Positions 1 through 8,345 of a stretch of 64,000 nucleotides of DNA are shown here, one piece after another. The stretch comes from Paenibacillus sp. RUD330. GTDB taxonomy: Bacteria; Bacillota; Bacilli; Paenibacillales; Paenibacillaceae. The position numbers were made by a program, and so were the translations under genes. The stretch lies in NCBI RefSeq assembly GCF_002243345.2, contig NZ_CP022655.2, forward strand, positions 4,423,501 to 4,487,500. The letters run 5' to 3'. A model generated the notes under the pieces. That model had not been told where the DNA came from. It did no database searches and saw only the letters and a program-made list of their open reading frames with translations. How positions within the stretch are numbered: position 1 is the first letter of the stretch; each line of letters opens with the position of its first letter.

Positions 1-1721
1 TCGTGCTCAACCGCTCGGATTACGACTTCCACGGCTATCACGGCTACGATTTCTACCGCGTCGATCCTCGTCTCGAGTCTCCCGGCGCTTCCTACCAGGA
101 GCTGATCAATGCCGCCCACAACAAAGGCATCAAGATCATTCAGGATGTTGTCTACAACCATTCCAGCCGCTGGGGAGCAAAGGGCCTGTTCACTCCGACC
201 GTGTTCGGCGTAAGAGACTCGCAGTGGAGCTGGTACTACGACGAGAAGGTGCCGGGCAAGGAATACAACGGGCTCGCGCCGGAAGGCGTATCCGCCAAAG
301 CCTACAACGGCGATATGTGGTCCACGGCCGAGCCGGTCGGCAACAAATGCCTGAACTGGGGCACCCCGACCTCCTATAAAAGCAAGGAAGGATATACGAT
401 CTACAACTGCCAATGGCCGAGTCCGACCTCCGGCATGTTCCCGGCCGAATACTACCACCAATGCTGGATCGGCAACTGGGAGGGAGAAGATTCCCGCAGC
501 TGCTGGCTGCATGAGGATCTGGCCGACTTCAACACCGAGAGCAAGCCCGTGCAGGACTATCTCATCGGCGCCTACAACAAATTCATCGACATGGGCGTCG
601 ACGGGTTCCGCATCGATACGGCCGTCCATGTGCCCCGGGTAACCTGGAACCGCCGCTTTCTGCCCGCCGCCCTGGAGCATTCGCAGCAGCAATTCGGCGA
701 CAAGGGCAAAAACTTCTATATGGCCGGCGAAGTCGGCGCCTTCGTCAATGACAAATGGAACCGAGGCTCGGTCAACCACTCGGCACAGTTCTACACCTGG
801 AAGGAGCGCAAAACGTACAGCGCGGACGACGCGGCCGCATCCATCGAGCAGTACAACTACGAGGAGCAGCTGGGAACCGGCAATCAACCGACGTCCTCCA
901 ACGCGTTTCTGAACGGAAATGCCTATCATGCTCCGGACCACAGCCAGTTCTCCGGCATGAACATCATCGACATGCGCATGCACATGAACTTCTCCGAAGC
1001 GCAGAACGCCTTCAACAATGGCAAGGAATCCGACGATTCGACCAACGACGCCACCTACAATATGGTCTATGTGGACAGCCACGACTTCGGTCCGAACAAG
1101 TCCAGCACCGCCTATGCCGGCGGCACGGATGCTTGGGCGGAGAACATGAGCCTGATGTGGACGTTCCGCGGCATCCCGACCCTCTATATGGGCTCCGAGA
1201 TCGAGTTCCAGGCCGGCAAGCAGATCGATTGCGGCCCGACCTGTCCGCTGTCGACGACCCGCAGAGCCTACTTCGGCGACAAGCTGGAGGGCTCGGTCAG
1301 CGCCTCCTCATTCGGCAAGGCCGATTCGGCGACCGGAACGGTCGCGCAGACGCTGAGCTATCCGCTCGTCAAGCATATCCAGCGGCTGAACCAGATCCGG
1401 CGCGCCATCCCCGCCCTTCAGAAAGGGCAGTATTCCACGGAGGGAGTCAGCGGCTCCATGGCCTACAAGCGGCGGTATACGGACGCGGCATCCGGAATCG
1501 ACAGCTTCGCCCTCGTCACGGTCAGCGGCTCCGCTACCTTCACCGGAATCCCGAACGGAACCTACAAGGATGCGATAACGGGACAGTCGCTCGCCGTATC
1601 CAACGGGACGTTGACGGCCTCCGTCTCCGGCAAAGGCAACCTCCGCGTGTTCGTGCTCGACCTGCCGGGCAATCCGGCTCCGGGTAAGATCGGCGACAAC
1701 GGCCCTTATCTCAAACCGTGA
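1..1721 (+). CDS. Alpha-amylase, GH13 family, 5'-truncated
   Basis: The open frame enters from the left edge, so the N-terminus (signal peptide and the first part of the barrel) lies outside the window; the first in-frame GTG at position 3 is probably not the start. About 572 residues are visible. The conserved GH13 regions occur in order: DVVYNH (about residues 48-53), GFRIDTAVH with the nucleophile Asp at about 205, the acid/base Glu in MAGEVGAF at about 243, and VDSHD at about 357-361. A beta-sandwich-like C-terminal domain follows from about 480. The enzyme would hydrolyse alpha-1,4-glucans, most likely outside the cell. Several cysteines in the 135-170 and 410-416 stretches could form disulphides. 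The gene ends with TGA and is followed by a strong terminator shared with the converging purine cluster. Family assignment is firm; the exact substrate is not known. Confidence 0.9.
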   Translation, partial: VLNRSDYDFHGYHGYDFYRVDPRLESPGASYQELINAAHNKGIKIIQDVVYNHSSRWGAKGLFTPTVFGVRDSQWSWYYDEKVPGKEYNGLAPEGVSAKAYNGDMWSTAEPVGNKCLNWGTPTSYKSKEGYTIYNCQWPSPTSGMFPAEYYHQCWIGNWEGEDSRSCWLHEDLADFNTESKPVQDYLIGAYNKFIDMGVDGFRIDTAVHVPRVTWNRRFLPAALEHSQQQFGDKGKNFYMAGEVGAFVNDKWNRGSVNHSAQFYTWKERKTYSADDAAASIEQYNYEEQLGTGNQPTSSNAFLNGNAYHAPDHSQFSGMNIIDMRMHMNFSEAQNAFNNGKESDDSTNDATYNMVYVDSHDFGPNKSSTAYAGGTDAWAENMSLMWTFRGIPTLYMGSEIEFQAGKQIDCGPTCPLSTTRRAYFGDKLEGSVSASSFGKADSATGTVAQTLSYPLVKHIQRLNQIRRAIPALQKGQYSTEGVSGSMAYKRRYTDAASGIDSFALVTVSGSATFTGIPNGTYKDAITGQSLAVSNGTLTASVSGKGNLRVFVLDLPGNPAPGKIGDNGPYLKP

Positions 1722-1867
1722 TGCACACGGCATGTGTCGAGCACGCTCAGCCATCCCGATGGAGCGTCTGCTCGCGAAGCAGATCCGGCAACGGAGCTCC
1801 CGATCCCGAATTCAGGCCGATCCGAGCGTGACGTTGACATTCCGGAGCTGACGGCTCGTCTCTACAG

Positions 1868-1914
1868 GAAAAGGCGGGGCAAGGCAGAAATTCTGCCTTG
1901 CCCCGCCTTTTTTT
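1868..1914. terminator. Bidirectional intrinsic terminator
   Basis: A perfect 20-bp stem has arms at 1870-1889 and 1891-1910 (GGCGGGGCAAGGCAGAA in the left arm), followed by a run of seven T on the plus strand and preceded by four A for the minus strand. It sits between two converging genes, the amylase and the chromate transporter gene, and can end transcription from both. Confidence 0.93.
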
Positions 1915-1925
1915 CTGACGAGCGC

Positions 1926-2474
1926 CTATCCCCGCAGGAACAGCGCGCCTACCGCCAGCGACAGCAGGATGCCCCATACGGCATTCAGCTTCAGATATTG
2001 AACCATGATGAAAAAGACGGCCGCGATCATAAACGGCAGGAAGCTGACGATCCCGTTCGCCGGCTTGAAGGCGAATTTGGAGAAATCATAGGCCAGCATC
2101 GCCATCATGACGAAGATGACGGGCTGGATGCCCTTGATCATTCCTTTGATGACGGGATTGTCGCTCAGCTTGATCATGATGCCGGAGAGCGCGACCATGA
2201 CAAGCGCCGTCGGCAGCACGACCGCGACGAGGGCGACGGCGCTGCCCGCCACTCCGCCGACCTTGTAGCCGATGTAACCGGCAAGCTTGGTCGCGATTGG
2301 CCCCGGCAGCGCGTTGCCGAACGCCAGCGCCTTGCCGAATTCCTCCGAGCTCATCCAGCCGTAGCGGTTGACGACCTGATCCTGGTAGATCGGGATGATG
2401 GACGGCCCGCCGCCGTAGCCGAGCAGCGTGGCGACGCCGAAGGAGTAGAACAAATTCCATAACGTAGCGATCAT
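1926..2474 (-). CDS. Chromate transporter, single CHR domain (short chain)
   Basis: This 182-residue, highly hydrophobic protein matches one CHR domain of the chromate ion transporter family. It has the glycine-rich GYGGGPSIIPIY segment near the N-terminus, the NALPGPIATKLAGYIGY segment near 55-71 and about five or six membrane helices. Short-chain CHR proteins normally occur as adjacent pairs that form a heteromeric carrier. Here only one is present; the next gene upstream is the GGT-like hydrolase, whose stop lies 36 bp before this start. The start has the upstream site GGAAAGGAAG. It is the last gene of the purine cluster before the terminator. In Bacillus subtilis the paired CHR genes ywrA/ywrB lie near the GGT-like ywrD, as I recall, so this pairing may be ancestral. 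The substrate is not certain; CHR proteins may carry other oxyanions. Confidence 0.85.
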   Translation of the reverse strand: MIATLWNLFYSFGVATLLGYGGGPSIIPIYQDQVVNRYGWMSSEEFGKALAFGNALPGPIATKLAGYIGYKVGGVAGSAVALVAVVLPTALVMVALSGIMIKLSDNPVIKGMIKGIQPVIFVMMAMLAYDFSKFAFKPANGIVSFLPFMIAAVFFIMVQYLKLNAVWGILLSLAVGALFLRG

Positions 2475-2510
2475 AAGACGAACTTCCTTTCCAAATTGAA
2501 CCCGACCGGC

Positions 2511-4106
2511 CTACCAGCCGATGGCCAGGCCGTCCCCTCTTGGATCGGCCGCGCCGGTCAGCAGCCCCTCGCCGCTGATGACGATGCCCTGCGACTGGCC
2601 GGTGACGCCGTCCCAGGCTCCGACGAGCTCGACCGCGTGGCCCCACTGCTCCAGCGTCCGGGCGGTCTGCTCCAGGCCGCGGTTCTCCAGCTTGAGCGAG
2701 TCGCTGCCCGAGCCCCAGGTCCGGCCGTAGATCCAGCGCGGCAGCGCGAGCGCTTCCTGGATGCTGCAGCCGTAGTCGAGCAGGCCGGTGATGACCGACA
2801 GCTGCGTCTGCGGCTGGCCTTCGCCGCCCTGCGTTCCGACGAGGGCGTACGGCTTGCCGTCCCGCGTGATCATGGCCGGCATCAGCGTATGGAACGAGCG
2901 CTTGCCGGGCGCGAGCACATTGGGACGCGCCGGATCGAGCGAGAAGAACGAACCCCGGTTCTGCATGAGTACGCCGGTCTCCTCGGGCATGTAGGCCGCC
3001 CCAAAATCATAATACAAGCTTTGGATAAAAGATACCGCGTTTCCTTCCCCGTCCACGACTGCCGCATACGCGGTGTCCTGGCCCATCGCCGGAGACAGAT
3101 GGGGAGCCGGAGCGGGGAAGCTCCGGTCGATTTCCTCATACAAATGCCTGGCGTAGGATTTGGACAGCAGCCGCTCCAGCGGGATATGCGCGAAGTCGGG
3201 ATCCGTCAAATAGCGGTCGCGGTCGCGGAACGTCTTTTTGACCGTCTCGGCCATCAGATGGTAGAACTCTGCGGATTCCCTCGGCACGGCCGACAGATCT
3301 GTATTCTCCAGCACGTTGAGCATCATGAGCGCCGAGAACCCCTGCGAGTTCGGCGGCATCTGATGAACGTCATAACCCCGGTAGCTGACGGAGATCGGCT
3401 TCACCCATTCGCCTCGGTGGGAGGCGAAGTCCCCTTCCGTCAGCAGGCCGCCGTCGCGCCGCATGCCCTCCGCGATCCTCTGCATGACGGAGCCGGAATA
3501 AAAGGCGTCCCGGCCGCCGGCCTGCAGCTCCCGCAGCGTGCGGGCAAGCTCCGTCTGGATCAGCCGGTCGCCGATGCCGAGCAGAATGCCATGAGGGAGG
3601 TAGATCTCCGCGAGCGGAGCGCAGGCCGCAAGCTCCTTCCTGTTGACCAGCATCCAGCGATGCAGGTTCGGAGAGACCGGGAAGCCCTTCTCTGCATACT
3701 GGACGGCGGGCTCCAGCAGCTCTTCCCACGGAAGGCGTCCGCTGCGCCGCCATACCTCCCACCAGGCGTCGACCATGCCCGGCACCGTGATGGAGCTGCG
3801 CACCCCTCGCGGGGGAATGGCGCTCTCCCCGGCATCGAGATAAACGCCGGGATGCAGCCCGCTGCCGGCGCGGCCGCTGCCGTTGTATCCCATCAGCCCG
3901 CCGCTCGCCGCATCGTGGAGCATGAAAAAACTGTCTCCCCCGACACCGGTCATATGGGGATACACGACTCCAAGCGACGCGCTGATCGCTACCGCCGCAT
4001 CGGCGGCGCTGCCTCCGCGCCGGATCATGTCGCGTCCGATCTCGCTCGCGATGTAATGCGGAGCCGCCACCATGCCCTGGTAGCCCATCGGCATGACCGG
4101 CTTCAT
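2511..4106 (-). CDS. GGT-superfamily Ntn hydrolase; candidate oxamate amidohydrolase (HpxW/YwrD-like)
   Basis: This 531-residue protein has the gamma-glutamyltransferase fold signature: an N-terminal large-subunit part, the self-cleavage/catalytic Thr at about 345 (MGQDTAYAAVVD), then the small subunit with QNRGSFFSLD and the GTQGGEGQPQTQ loop, ending in DPRGDG. There is no signal peptide, unlike secreted GGTs that use glutathione, so it should be cytoplasmic. The start ATG overlaps the stop of the ureidoglycine aminotransferase gene by 4 bp, which implies translational coupling with purine breakdown. The family includes the oxamate amidohydrolase HpxW of the Klebsiella urate pathway as well as YwrD-type proteins. 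Given the context I infer a role in hydrolysing a product of ureidoglycine transamination (oxamate to oxalate and ammonia). A glutathione- or gamma-glutamyl-hydrolysing role remains possible. Confidence 0.85.
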   Translation of the reverse strand: MKPVMPMGYQGMVAAPHYIASEIGRDMIRRGGSAADAAVAISASLGVVYPHMTGVGGDSFFMLHDAASGGLMGYNGSGRAGSGLHPGVYLDAGESAIPPRGVRSSITVPGMVDAWWEVWRRSGRLPWEELLEPAVQYAEKGFPVSPNLHRWMLVNRKELAACAPLAEIYLPHGILLGIGDRLIQTELARTLRELQAGGRDAFYSGSVMQRIAEGMRRDGGLLTEGDFASHRGEWVKPISVSYRGYDVHQMPPNSQGFSALMMLNVLENTDLSAVPRESAEFYHLMAETVKKTFRDRDRYLTDPDFAHIPLERLLSKSYARHLYEEIDRSFPAPAPHLSPAMGQDTAYAAVVDGEGNAVSFIQSLYYDFGAAYMPEETGVLMQNRGSFFSLDPARPNVLAPGKRSFHTLMPAMITRDGKPYALVGTQGGEGQPQTQLSVITGLLDYGCSIQEALALPRWIYGRTWGSGSDSLKLENRGLEQTARTLEQWGHAVELVGAWDGVTGQSQGIVISGEGLLTGAADPRGDGLAIGW

Positions 4107-5443
4107 GACGCCGCCTCCTCGTAAGCCCGCAGCGCCGCCTGCACGGCCGCTCCTGCAGGCAGGTCCGCCCCGTGGCGCAGCAGCGCCGCCTCCAGCGCGC
4201 CGAGCAGCAGCAGAACGTTGCGCTTGCTGCTGCTGTAGCCCATCGTGCCGATCCGCCAGATCCTGCCCTTGAGCGGACCGAAGGAGCTCGCGATCTCGAT
4301 GCCGAACTGCTCCAGCAGCATGGACCGCACCGATTCGCCGTCGATGCCGTCCGGTATCTCGATGCAGGCGACGACCGCCAGCTTGCAGGCCGGATCTCCG
4401 TAGAAGCGGTGGCCCATGGCGCCAAGGCCTGCCATGAGCGCTCCTTCATGGAGGCGGTGGCGGGCGAAGCGGGCTTCCAGCCCTTCCTCCAGCACGAGGC
4501 GCAAGCCTTCCCGGAGCGCGTACAGCATGGAGGTCATCTCGGTATGGTGGTTGAGCCGCGCCGGACTCCAGTAATCCTGCAGCTGGCTGAGATCGAGGTA
4601 GTTGCTGGGGATGACGCTCCGCCCTCCCTCCGCTTCGGCAGGCGGCAGCGGCAAGGCGCGCCTTGCCGTGGCGTAGCTTGCGCTTGGTGCGGACGCCGCG
4701 GACGCGGATGGCGCAGATGCCGCTGACGAGGATGGCGCGCAGGAAGCCGGCGCTTGCAGGCCGCGCTCCACCCTCTTGCGCGCGAGCAGCTTGCGCTCGG
4801 CGCGGTCGTTATAGGTGACCGGCGCCAAGCCCGACGGCACGGAGAGGCATTTCTGCGTCCCTCCGACGACGGCATCGAGGCACCAGGCATCGGTCTCGAC
4901 CGGCACGCCGCCGAGCGTGGCGACGGCGTCCACGGCGATCAGAATGTCCCGTTCCCGGCAGGCGCGGCCGATCTCGGCAAGCGGCTGCACGCGGCCCGTC
5001 GACGTTTCTCCGTGCACGATCAGCACGACCTGCGGCCTGCATTCCTCGATGGCTGCGATCACTTCATCGGATTCAAAGACAGTGCCCCATTCTTTCTCTA
5101 TCGTATAGACCTCCGCCCCGAGCCTCTGGGCGATTTCCTGCAGCAAATAGCCGAACCGTCCGAAAATCGGGACGAGCACCCGGTCTCCCGGCTCAATCAG
5201 CGCGGCCAGCACCGCCTCGATGCCGGATCTGGACGTGCCGTCCACCGGATAAGCCCAGCGGTTCGTCGTGCGGAACAGCTCCCGCAGCATCTCCATCGTC
5301 TCGTTCATGAGGCCCGTGAACTCCGGATCGAACTGGCCGAGGATGCCGTGGCTCATCGCCCGCAGCACGCGGGGATCGACCTCCACCGGTCCAGGCGTCA
5401 TGATGATTCTCGGAGACGGGGAAAGGTCGGCATATCGTTTCAT
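4103..5443 (-). CDS. pucG: (S)-ureidoglycine--glyoxylate aminotransferase
   Basis: A class V PLP-dependent aminotransferase of 446 residues. The pyridoxal lysine is K198 in GGTQKCLSVPSG; the VDAVATLGG stretch at about 171-179 carries the cofactor-binding Asp. PucG transfers the amino group of ureidoglycine to glyoxylate, giving oxalurate and glycine. The start ATG overlaps the allantoate amidohydrolase stop by 4 bp and has the site GAGGAGAG. Oddity: residues about 230-277 form an Ala/Ser/Pro-rich low-complexity insert (APSASAASAPSAS) between the lysine region and the conserved NYLDL..DYW motif, absent from the family as I know it. The underlying DNA holds a 20-bp perfect palindrome at 4649-4668. 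The insert leaves the frame open and the catalytic residues intact, so the enzyme is probably active. Confidence 0.9.
   Translation of the reverse strand: MKRYADLSPSPRIIMTPGPVEVDPRVLRAMSHGILGQFDPEFTGLMNETMEMLRELFRTTNRWAYPVDGTSRSGIEAVLAALIEPGDRVLVPIFGRFGYLLQEIAQRLGAEVYTIEKEWGTVFESDEVIAAIEECRPQVVLIVHGETSTGRVQPLAEIGRACRERDILIAVDAVATLGGVPVETDAWCLDAVVGGTQKCLSVPSGLAPVTYNDRAERKLLARKRVERGLQAPASCAPSSSAASAPSASAASAPSASYATARRALPLPPAEAEGGRSVIPSNYLDLSQLQDYWSPARLNHHTEMTSMLYALREGLRLVLEEGLEARFARHRLHEGALMAGLGAMGHRFYGDPACKLAVVACIEIPDGIDGESVRSMLLEQFGIEIASSFGPLKGRIWRIGTMGYSSSKRNVLLLLGALEAALLRHGADLPAGAAVQAALRAYEEAAS
4649..4668. repeat. 20-bp perfect palindrome inside pucG
   Basis: CGGCAAGGCGCGCCTTGCCG reads the same on both strands and lies within the Ala/Ser-rich insert of PucG. 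It could form a hairpin in DNA or mRNA, or mark the scar of an inserted repetitive element. Confidence 0.8.
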
Positions 5444-6888
5444 GGCAATCTCTCCTCATAAGCAAGCTCGTATAATACGTCCATCAACACGGCCATCCCC
5501 CGCTTCAGCGCCTCGGGCTCCGTATATTCCAGCGGGGAATGGCTGATGCCGCCGCGGCTCGGCACGAACAGCATCGCGGCCGGACAGATGCCCTGCAGCA
5601 GCTGTGCGTCATGCCCGGCTCCGCTCGCCATCCGGCGGCTGCCGAGGCCGAGGCCGGCAGCCGAAGCTTCCAGCATGGCCGCAAGGCCGGGATGCATGCG
5701 AGCCGGAGCCGCATCCATCCACAGCGTCGATTCCAGCTTCAAGCCGCGGCGGTCCGCAATAGCGCCGAAGGTGCGGAGCAGCCCGCTGCAAAAGGCGTCC
5801 AGTCCGGCCGCATCGTCATGCCGCACATCCAGCGTGAAGACCGCCTCGCCCGGCACGACGTTGACCGTACCGGGCTGCACCTCTATGCGCCCGCAGGTCG
5901 CGACGAGCGGGTCGCCATGCGCCCGCGCCGCCTTCTCGGCGGCGAGCAGCATTTCCGCCGCTCCCGCCAGCGCGTCGCGCCGCAGCCCCATCGGCGTCGT
6001 CCCGGCGTGATTCGCCTCGCCGGCCAGCGTCATCGCGTAGCGCCGCTGGCCGACGATCGCCTCCACGACGCCGACATCGCCGCCGGTCCGCTCCAGCACG
6101 ATGCCTTGCTCGATATGAAGCTCGACAAAGGCGTCCAGGTCATGACGCCGCGGATCCGGCTGGCTCACCCGGCCGAAGCCGGCGCCAAGCATCGCCTCCT
6201 CCAGCGTCACGCCATCCGCGTCGCGGTATCCGCCCGCATCGGCGGGAGCGTACCGTCCGGTCAGATTGCCGGATCCCCAGTACGACAACGGAAACCGGCT
6301 GCCTTCCTCCTCGCACAGAGAGACGACCTCCAGCGTCCGGCGCGGCGGTCCGTAGAGCCGGTTGAGCGCATCCAGCGCGGCGATGCCTGCGGCGACGCCG
6401 TAAGCGCCGTCGTAACGGCCGCCCCGGCGGACCGTGTCCACATGGGAGCCGGTCAGGATCGTCCGGCCGCCATCCCTTCCGGGCAGCCGCCCGTACAGGC
6501 TGCCGGTCCGGTCCCAGCGCGTCTCCAGGCCGAGGCCGGATAACCGCGCCTCCAGATGGCGCTGGGCCTCCAGCCAAGCTCCATCGTAGAGCAGCCTCGT
6601 CACGCCGGGCTGGGCTTCCGCGTTGCTGGACCTTATTCTCGAATCGCCGAGCTGAACTCCCGTTAGGCTCGGCTGCTCTCCCCGGGCTTCCGCGTTGCTG
6701 GGCCTATCGCCGGAATCAGCCTCCGCAGCAGCCGTTGGAGCGTGAGCTTCCGCGCCGGCCGCCATCATTTCCATCCTGGGCGGTTCCGCCTCGGCCTCTT
6801 CAGCTCCGAACCGGGCCAGCTCCTCCAGAATATCCATCATGCAGGCTGCAGCCCCATCCGCGGCGGCAGCCTCTCTATGCCTGGCCAT
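5440..6888 (-). CDS. allC: Allantoate amidohydrolase, M20 family
   Basis: A zinc-dependent M20/amidase-type hydrolase that converts allantoate to ureidoglycine, CO2 and ammonia (PucF/AllC). Metal-site motifs are visible: GSHVDTV, GRYDGAYGV, and CEEEGSRFP; GISHSPLEY near the C-terminus fits the family. The chosen start (MARHREAAAADG, 482 residues) has AAAGGAGG seven bases upstream; a start at 6915 would give a 4-bp overlap with the allantoinase stop but has a poor site. Oddity: between LARFGAEE and PGVTRLLYD, which are normally separated by only a few residues, lie about 60 extra residues (about 31-94) encoded by repetitive DNA. An 18-bp direct repeat, 72 bp apart, gives the repeated peptide SSNAEA/PSNAEA. 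The insert is in frame and lies before the catalytic core. Confidence 0.9.
   Translation of the reverse strand: MARHREAAAADGAAACMMDILEELARFGAEEAEAEPPRMEMMAAGAEAHAPTAAAEADSGDRPSNAEARGEQPSLTGVQLGDSRIRSSNAEAQPGVTRLLYDGAWLEAQRHLEARLSGLGLETRWDRTGSLYGRLPGRDGGRTILTGSHVDTVRRGGRYDGAYGVAAGIAALDALNRLYGPPRRTLEVVSLCEEEGSRFPLSYWGSGNLTGRYAPADAGGYRDADGVTLEEAMLGAGFGRVSQPDPRRHDLDAFVELHIEQGIVLERTGGDVGVVEAIVGQRRYAMTLAGEANHAGTTPMGLRRDALAGAAEMLLAAEKAARAHGDPLVATCGRIEVQPGTVNVVPGEAVFTLDVRHDDAAGLDAFCSGLLRTFGAIADRRGLKLESTLWMDAAPARMHPGLAAMLEASAAGLGLGSRRMASGAGHDAQLLQGICPAAMLFVPSRGGISHSPLEYTEPEALKRGMAVLMDVLYELAYEERLP
6612..6701. repeat. In-frame direct repeat and stem-loop inside allC
   Basis: GGGCTTCCGCGTTGCTGG occurs at 6612-6629 and again, identical, at 6684-6701, a 72-bp period (24 codons). 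Between the copies an inverted repeat GCCGAGC (6646-6652) / GCTCGGC (6667-6673) can form a hairpin. The element resembles a palindromic repetitive unit that entered a coding sequence without breaking the frame. Confidence 0.85.
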
Positions 6889-6911
6889 GAGCCGGCCTCC
6901 TTTCCCATCCA

Positions 6912-8312
6912 TCAAGCCTTGCCGGCATAGCTGCCGAGGCCGGCGCGCACTCTCATCCCGCCTCCCGGCAGGACGCCGCTTTCCAGGGAATAGGCGAGCT
7001 CGCCCCGCAGCAGCGTCCCGGCCACTCTGCAGCCGAATTCCACGCCCTCGTACGGGCTGTGGGGATGCAGGTACTGCAGATGCCTCTTTTCGAGCGTATA
7101 GCGATGCTCCATGTCCACCAGCGCAAGATCGGCGTCGAGTCCGGGAACGATGCCGCCCTTGGCCGCGAAGCCGAAGCGCGCTGCCGGCGCCTGCGACAGC
7201 ACCCTCGCCACCAGTCCGGCAGGCAGCCTCCTTTTCCCCACGCCTTCATGGAGCAGCAGCTCCATCGTGCTCTGGGCGCCGGAGATGCCTCCCCAGCCGT
7301 CGAAGAAGCTCAGCCCCGGAGCTTCCTTCAGCTCGAAGGGGGAGGGGGAATGATCCGAGGCGACGAGATCGATCTTGCCCGCGGCAAGCTGCTCCCACAG
7401 ACGGTCCCTGCTCTCGGCTCCGCGCAGCGGGGGAGCGCATTTGGCGACAGCTCCAAGCCTCGCCATATCCTCCACGGTCAGCATCAGATAGTGCGGACAA
7501 GTCTCCACCGTGACGTCCATCCCGCTCGACTTGGCGCTGTGGATCAGCTCGACGGAATCGGGATGGCTGATGTGCACGAAATGGAGGCGGCATCCGGTCC
7601 TGCCGGCGTAGAAGAGCGCCCGGTTGACCGCCTCGAGCTCCGCGATCGGCGGCCGCGACGCCGCAAAATCGAGCGCGCCCGTACGTCCTGCGCGCCGCAT
7701 GGCATCTCCAAGAGCCGTCGTCATGCTGTCGTTCTCCGCATGAAGCGCCAGCACCCCGCCGAAGGAGGCGATCCGGCGCATCCCTTCATACAAGGTCCAG
7801 TCGTCGGCTTCGACGAAGCGGCCCTCCCCTTCGCCGCCCGGCTTGGAGACGAACGCCTTGAAGCCGACGACGCCCGCCTCGGCCATCGGCTCGAGCTCCT
7901 GCAGCTTGCCGGGCACAAGCCCTCCCCAGAAGGCGTAATCGACCGCCGACCTGCCCGCGGCCGCCTCCGCCTTCAGCGCCAGAGCCGCGGTGTCCACCGT
8001 CGCGGGCAAGCCGTTCAGCGGCATGTCGGCATACGCGGTGAAGCCGCCGGCGGTCAGCGCGGCGGAGCCGGTCGGAAACCCTTCCCAGTGGCCCATGTTC
8101 GGCTCGTTGAAATGGACATGGACGTCGATGCCGCCGGGCATGACCAGCAAGCCCCCGGCGTCGATGATTTCCGCTCCGGCCGGCTCCAGCCCGGTTCCGA
8201 CTGCCGCGATCCTGCCGCCGCAGATGCCGATGTCCGCCTGCTGAGGCTCGTCATGGCCGGGCAGCACGACAAGGCCGCCGCGCACGATCTTTTGGAATCC
8301 GCGTTCTCCCAT
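6912..8312 (-). CDS. allB: Allantoinase
   Basis: A cyclic amidohydrolase of 466 residues (PucH/AllB type) that opens the hydantoin ring of allantoin to give allantoate. The binuclear metal site is complete: HVH in IDVHVHFNEP (H65, H67), the carboxylated lysine in GFKAF (K152), H191 in HAEND, His in HFVHIS and the Asp in VASDHSPS. Length fits the family. It lies between the HIU hydrolase gene (33-bp gap) and allC, in the order of the pathway. GAGGCGG precedes the start by a short spacer. Dihydropyrimidinase is the main alternative, but the context and the PNMGHWEGFPTGS motif favour allantoinase. Confidence 0.94.
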   Translation of the reverse strand: MGERGFQKIVRGGLVVLPGHDEPQQADIGICGGRIAAVGTGLEPAGAEIIDAGGLLVMPGGIDVHVHFNEPNMGHWEGFPTGSAALTAGGFTAYADMPLNGLPATVDTAALALKAEAAAGRSAVDYAFWGGLVPGKLQELEPMAEAGVVGFKAFVSKPGGEGEGRFVEADDWTLYEGMRRIASFGGVLALHAENDSMTTALGDAMRRAGRTGALDFAASRPPIAELEAVNRALFYAGRTGCRLHFVHISHPDSVELIHSAKSSGMDVTVETCPHYLMLTVEDMARLGAVAKCAPPLRGAESRDRLWEQLAAGKIDLVASDHSPSPFELKEAPGLSFFDGWGGISGAQSTMELLLHEGVGKRRLPAGLVARVLSQAPAARFGFAAKGGIVPGLDADLALVDMEHRYTLEKRHLQYLHPHSPYEGVEFGCRVAGTLLRGELAYSLESGVLPGGGMRVRAGLGSYAGKA

Positions 8313-8345
8313 TCCATCCGCCTCTTTTCGTTTGATGGTATAGCG

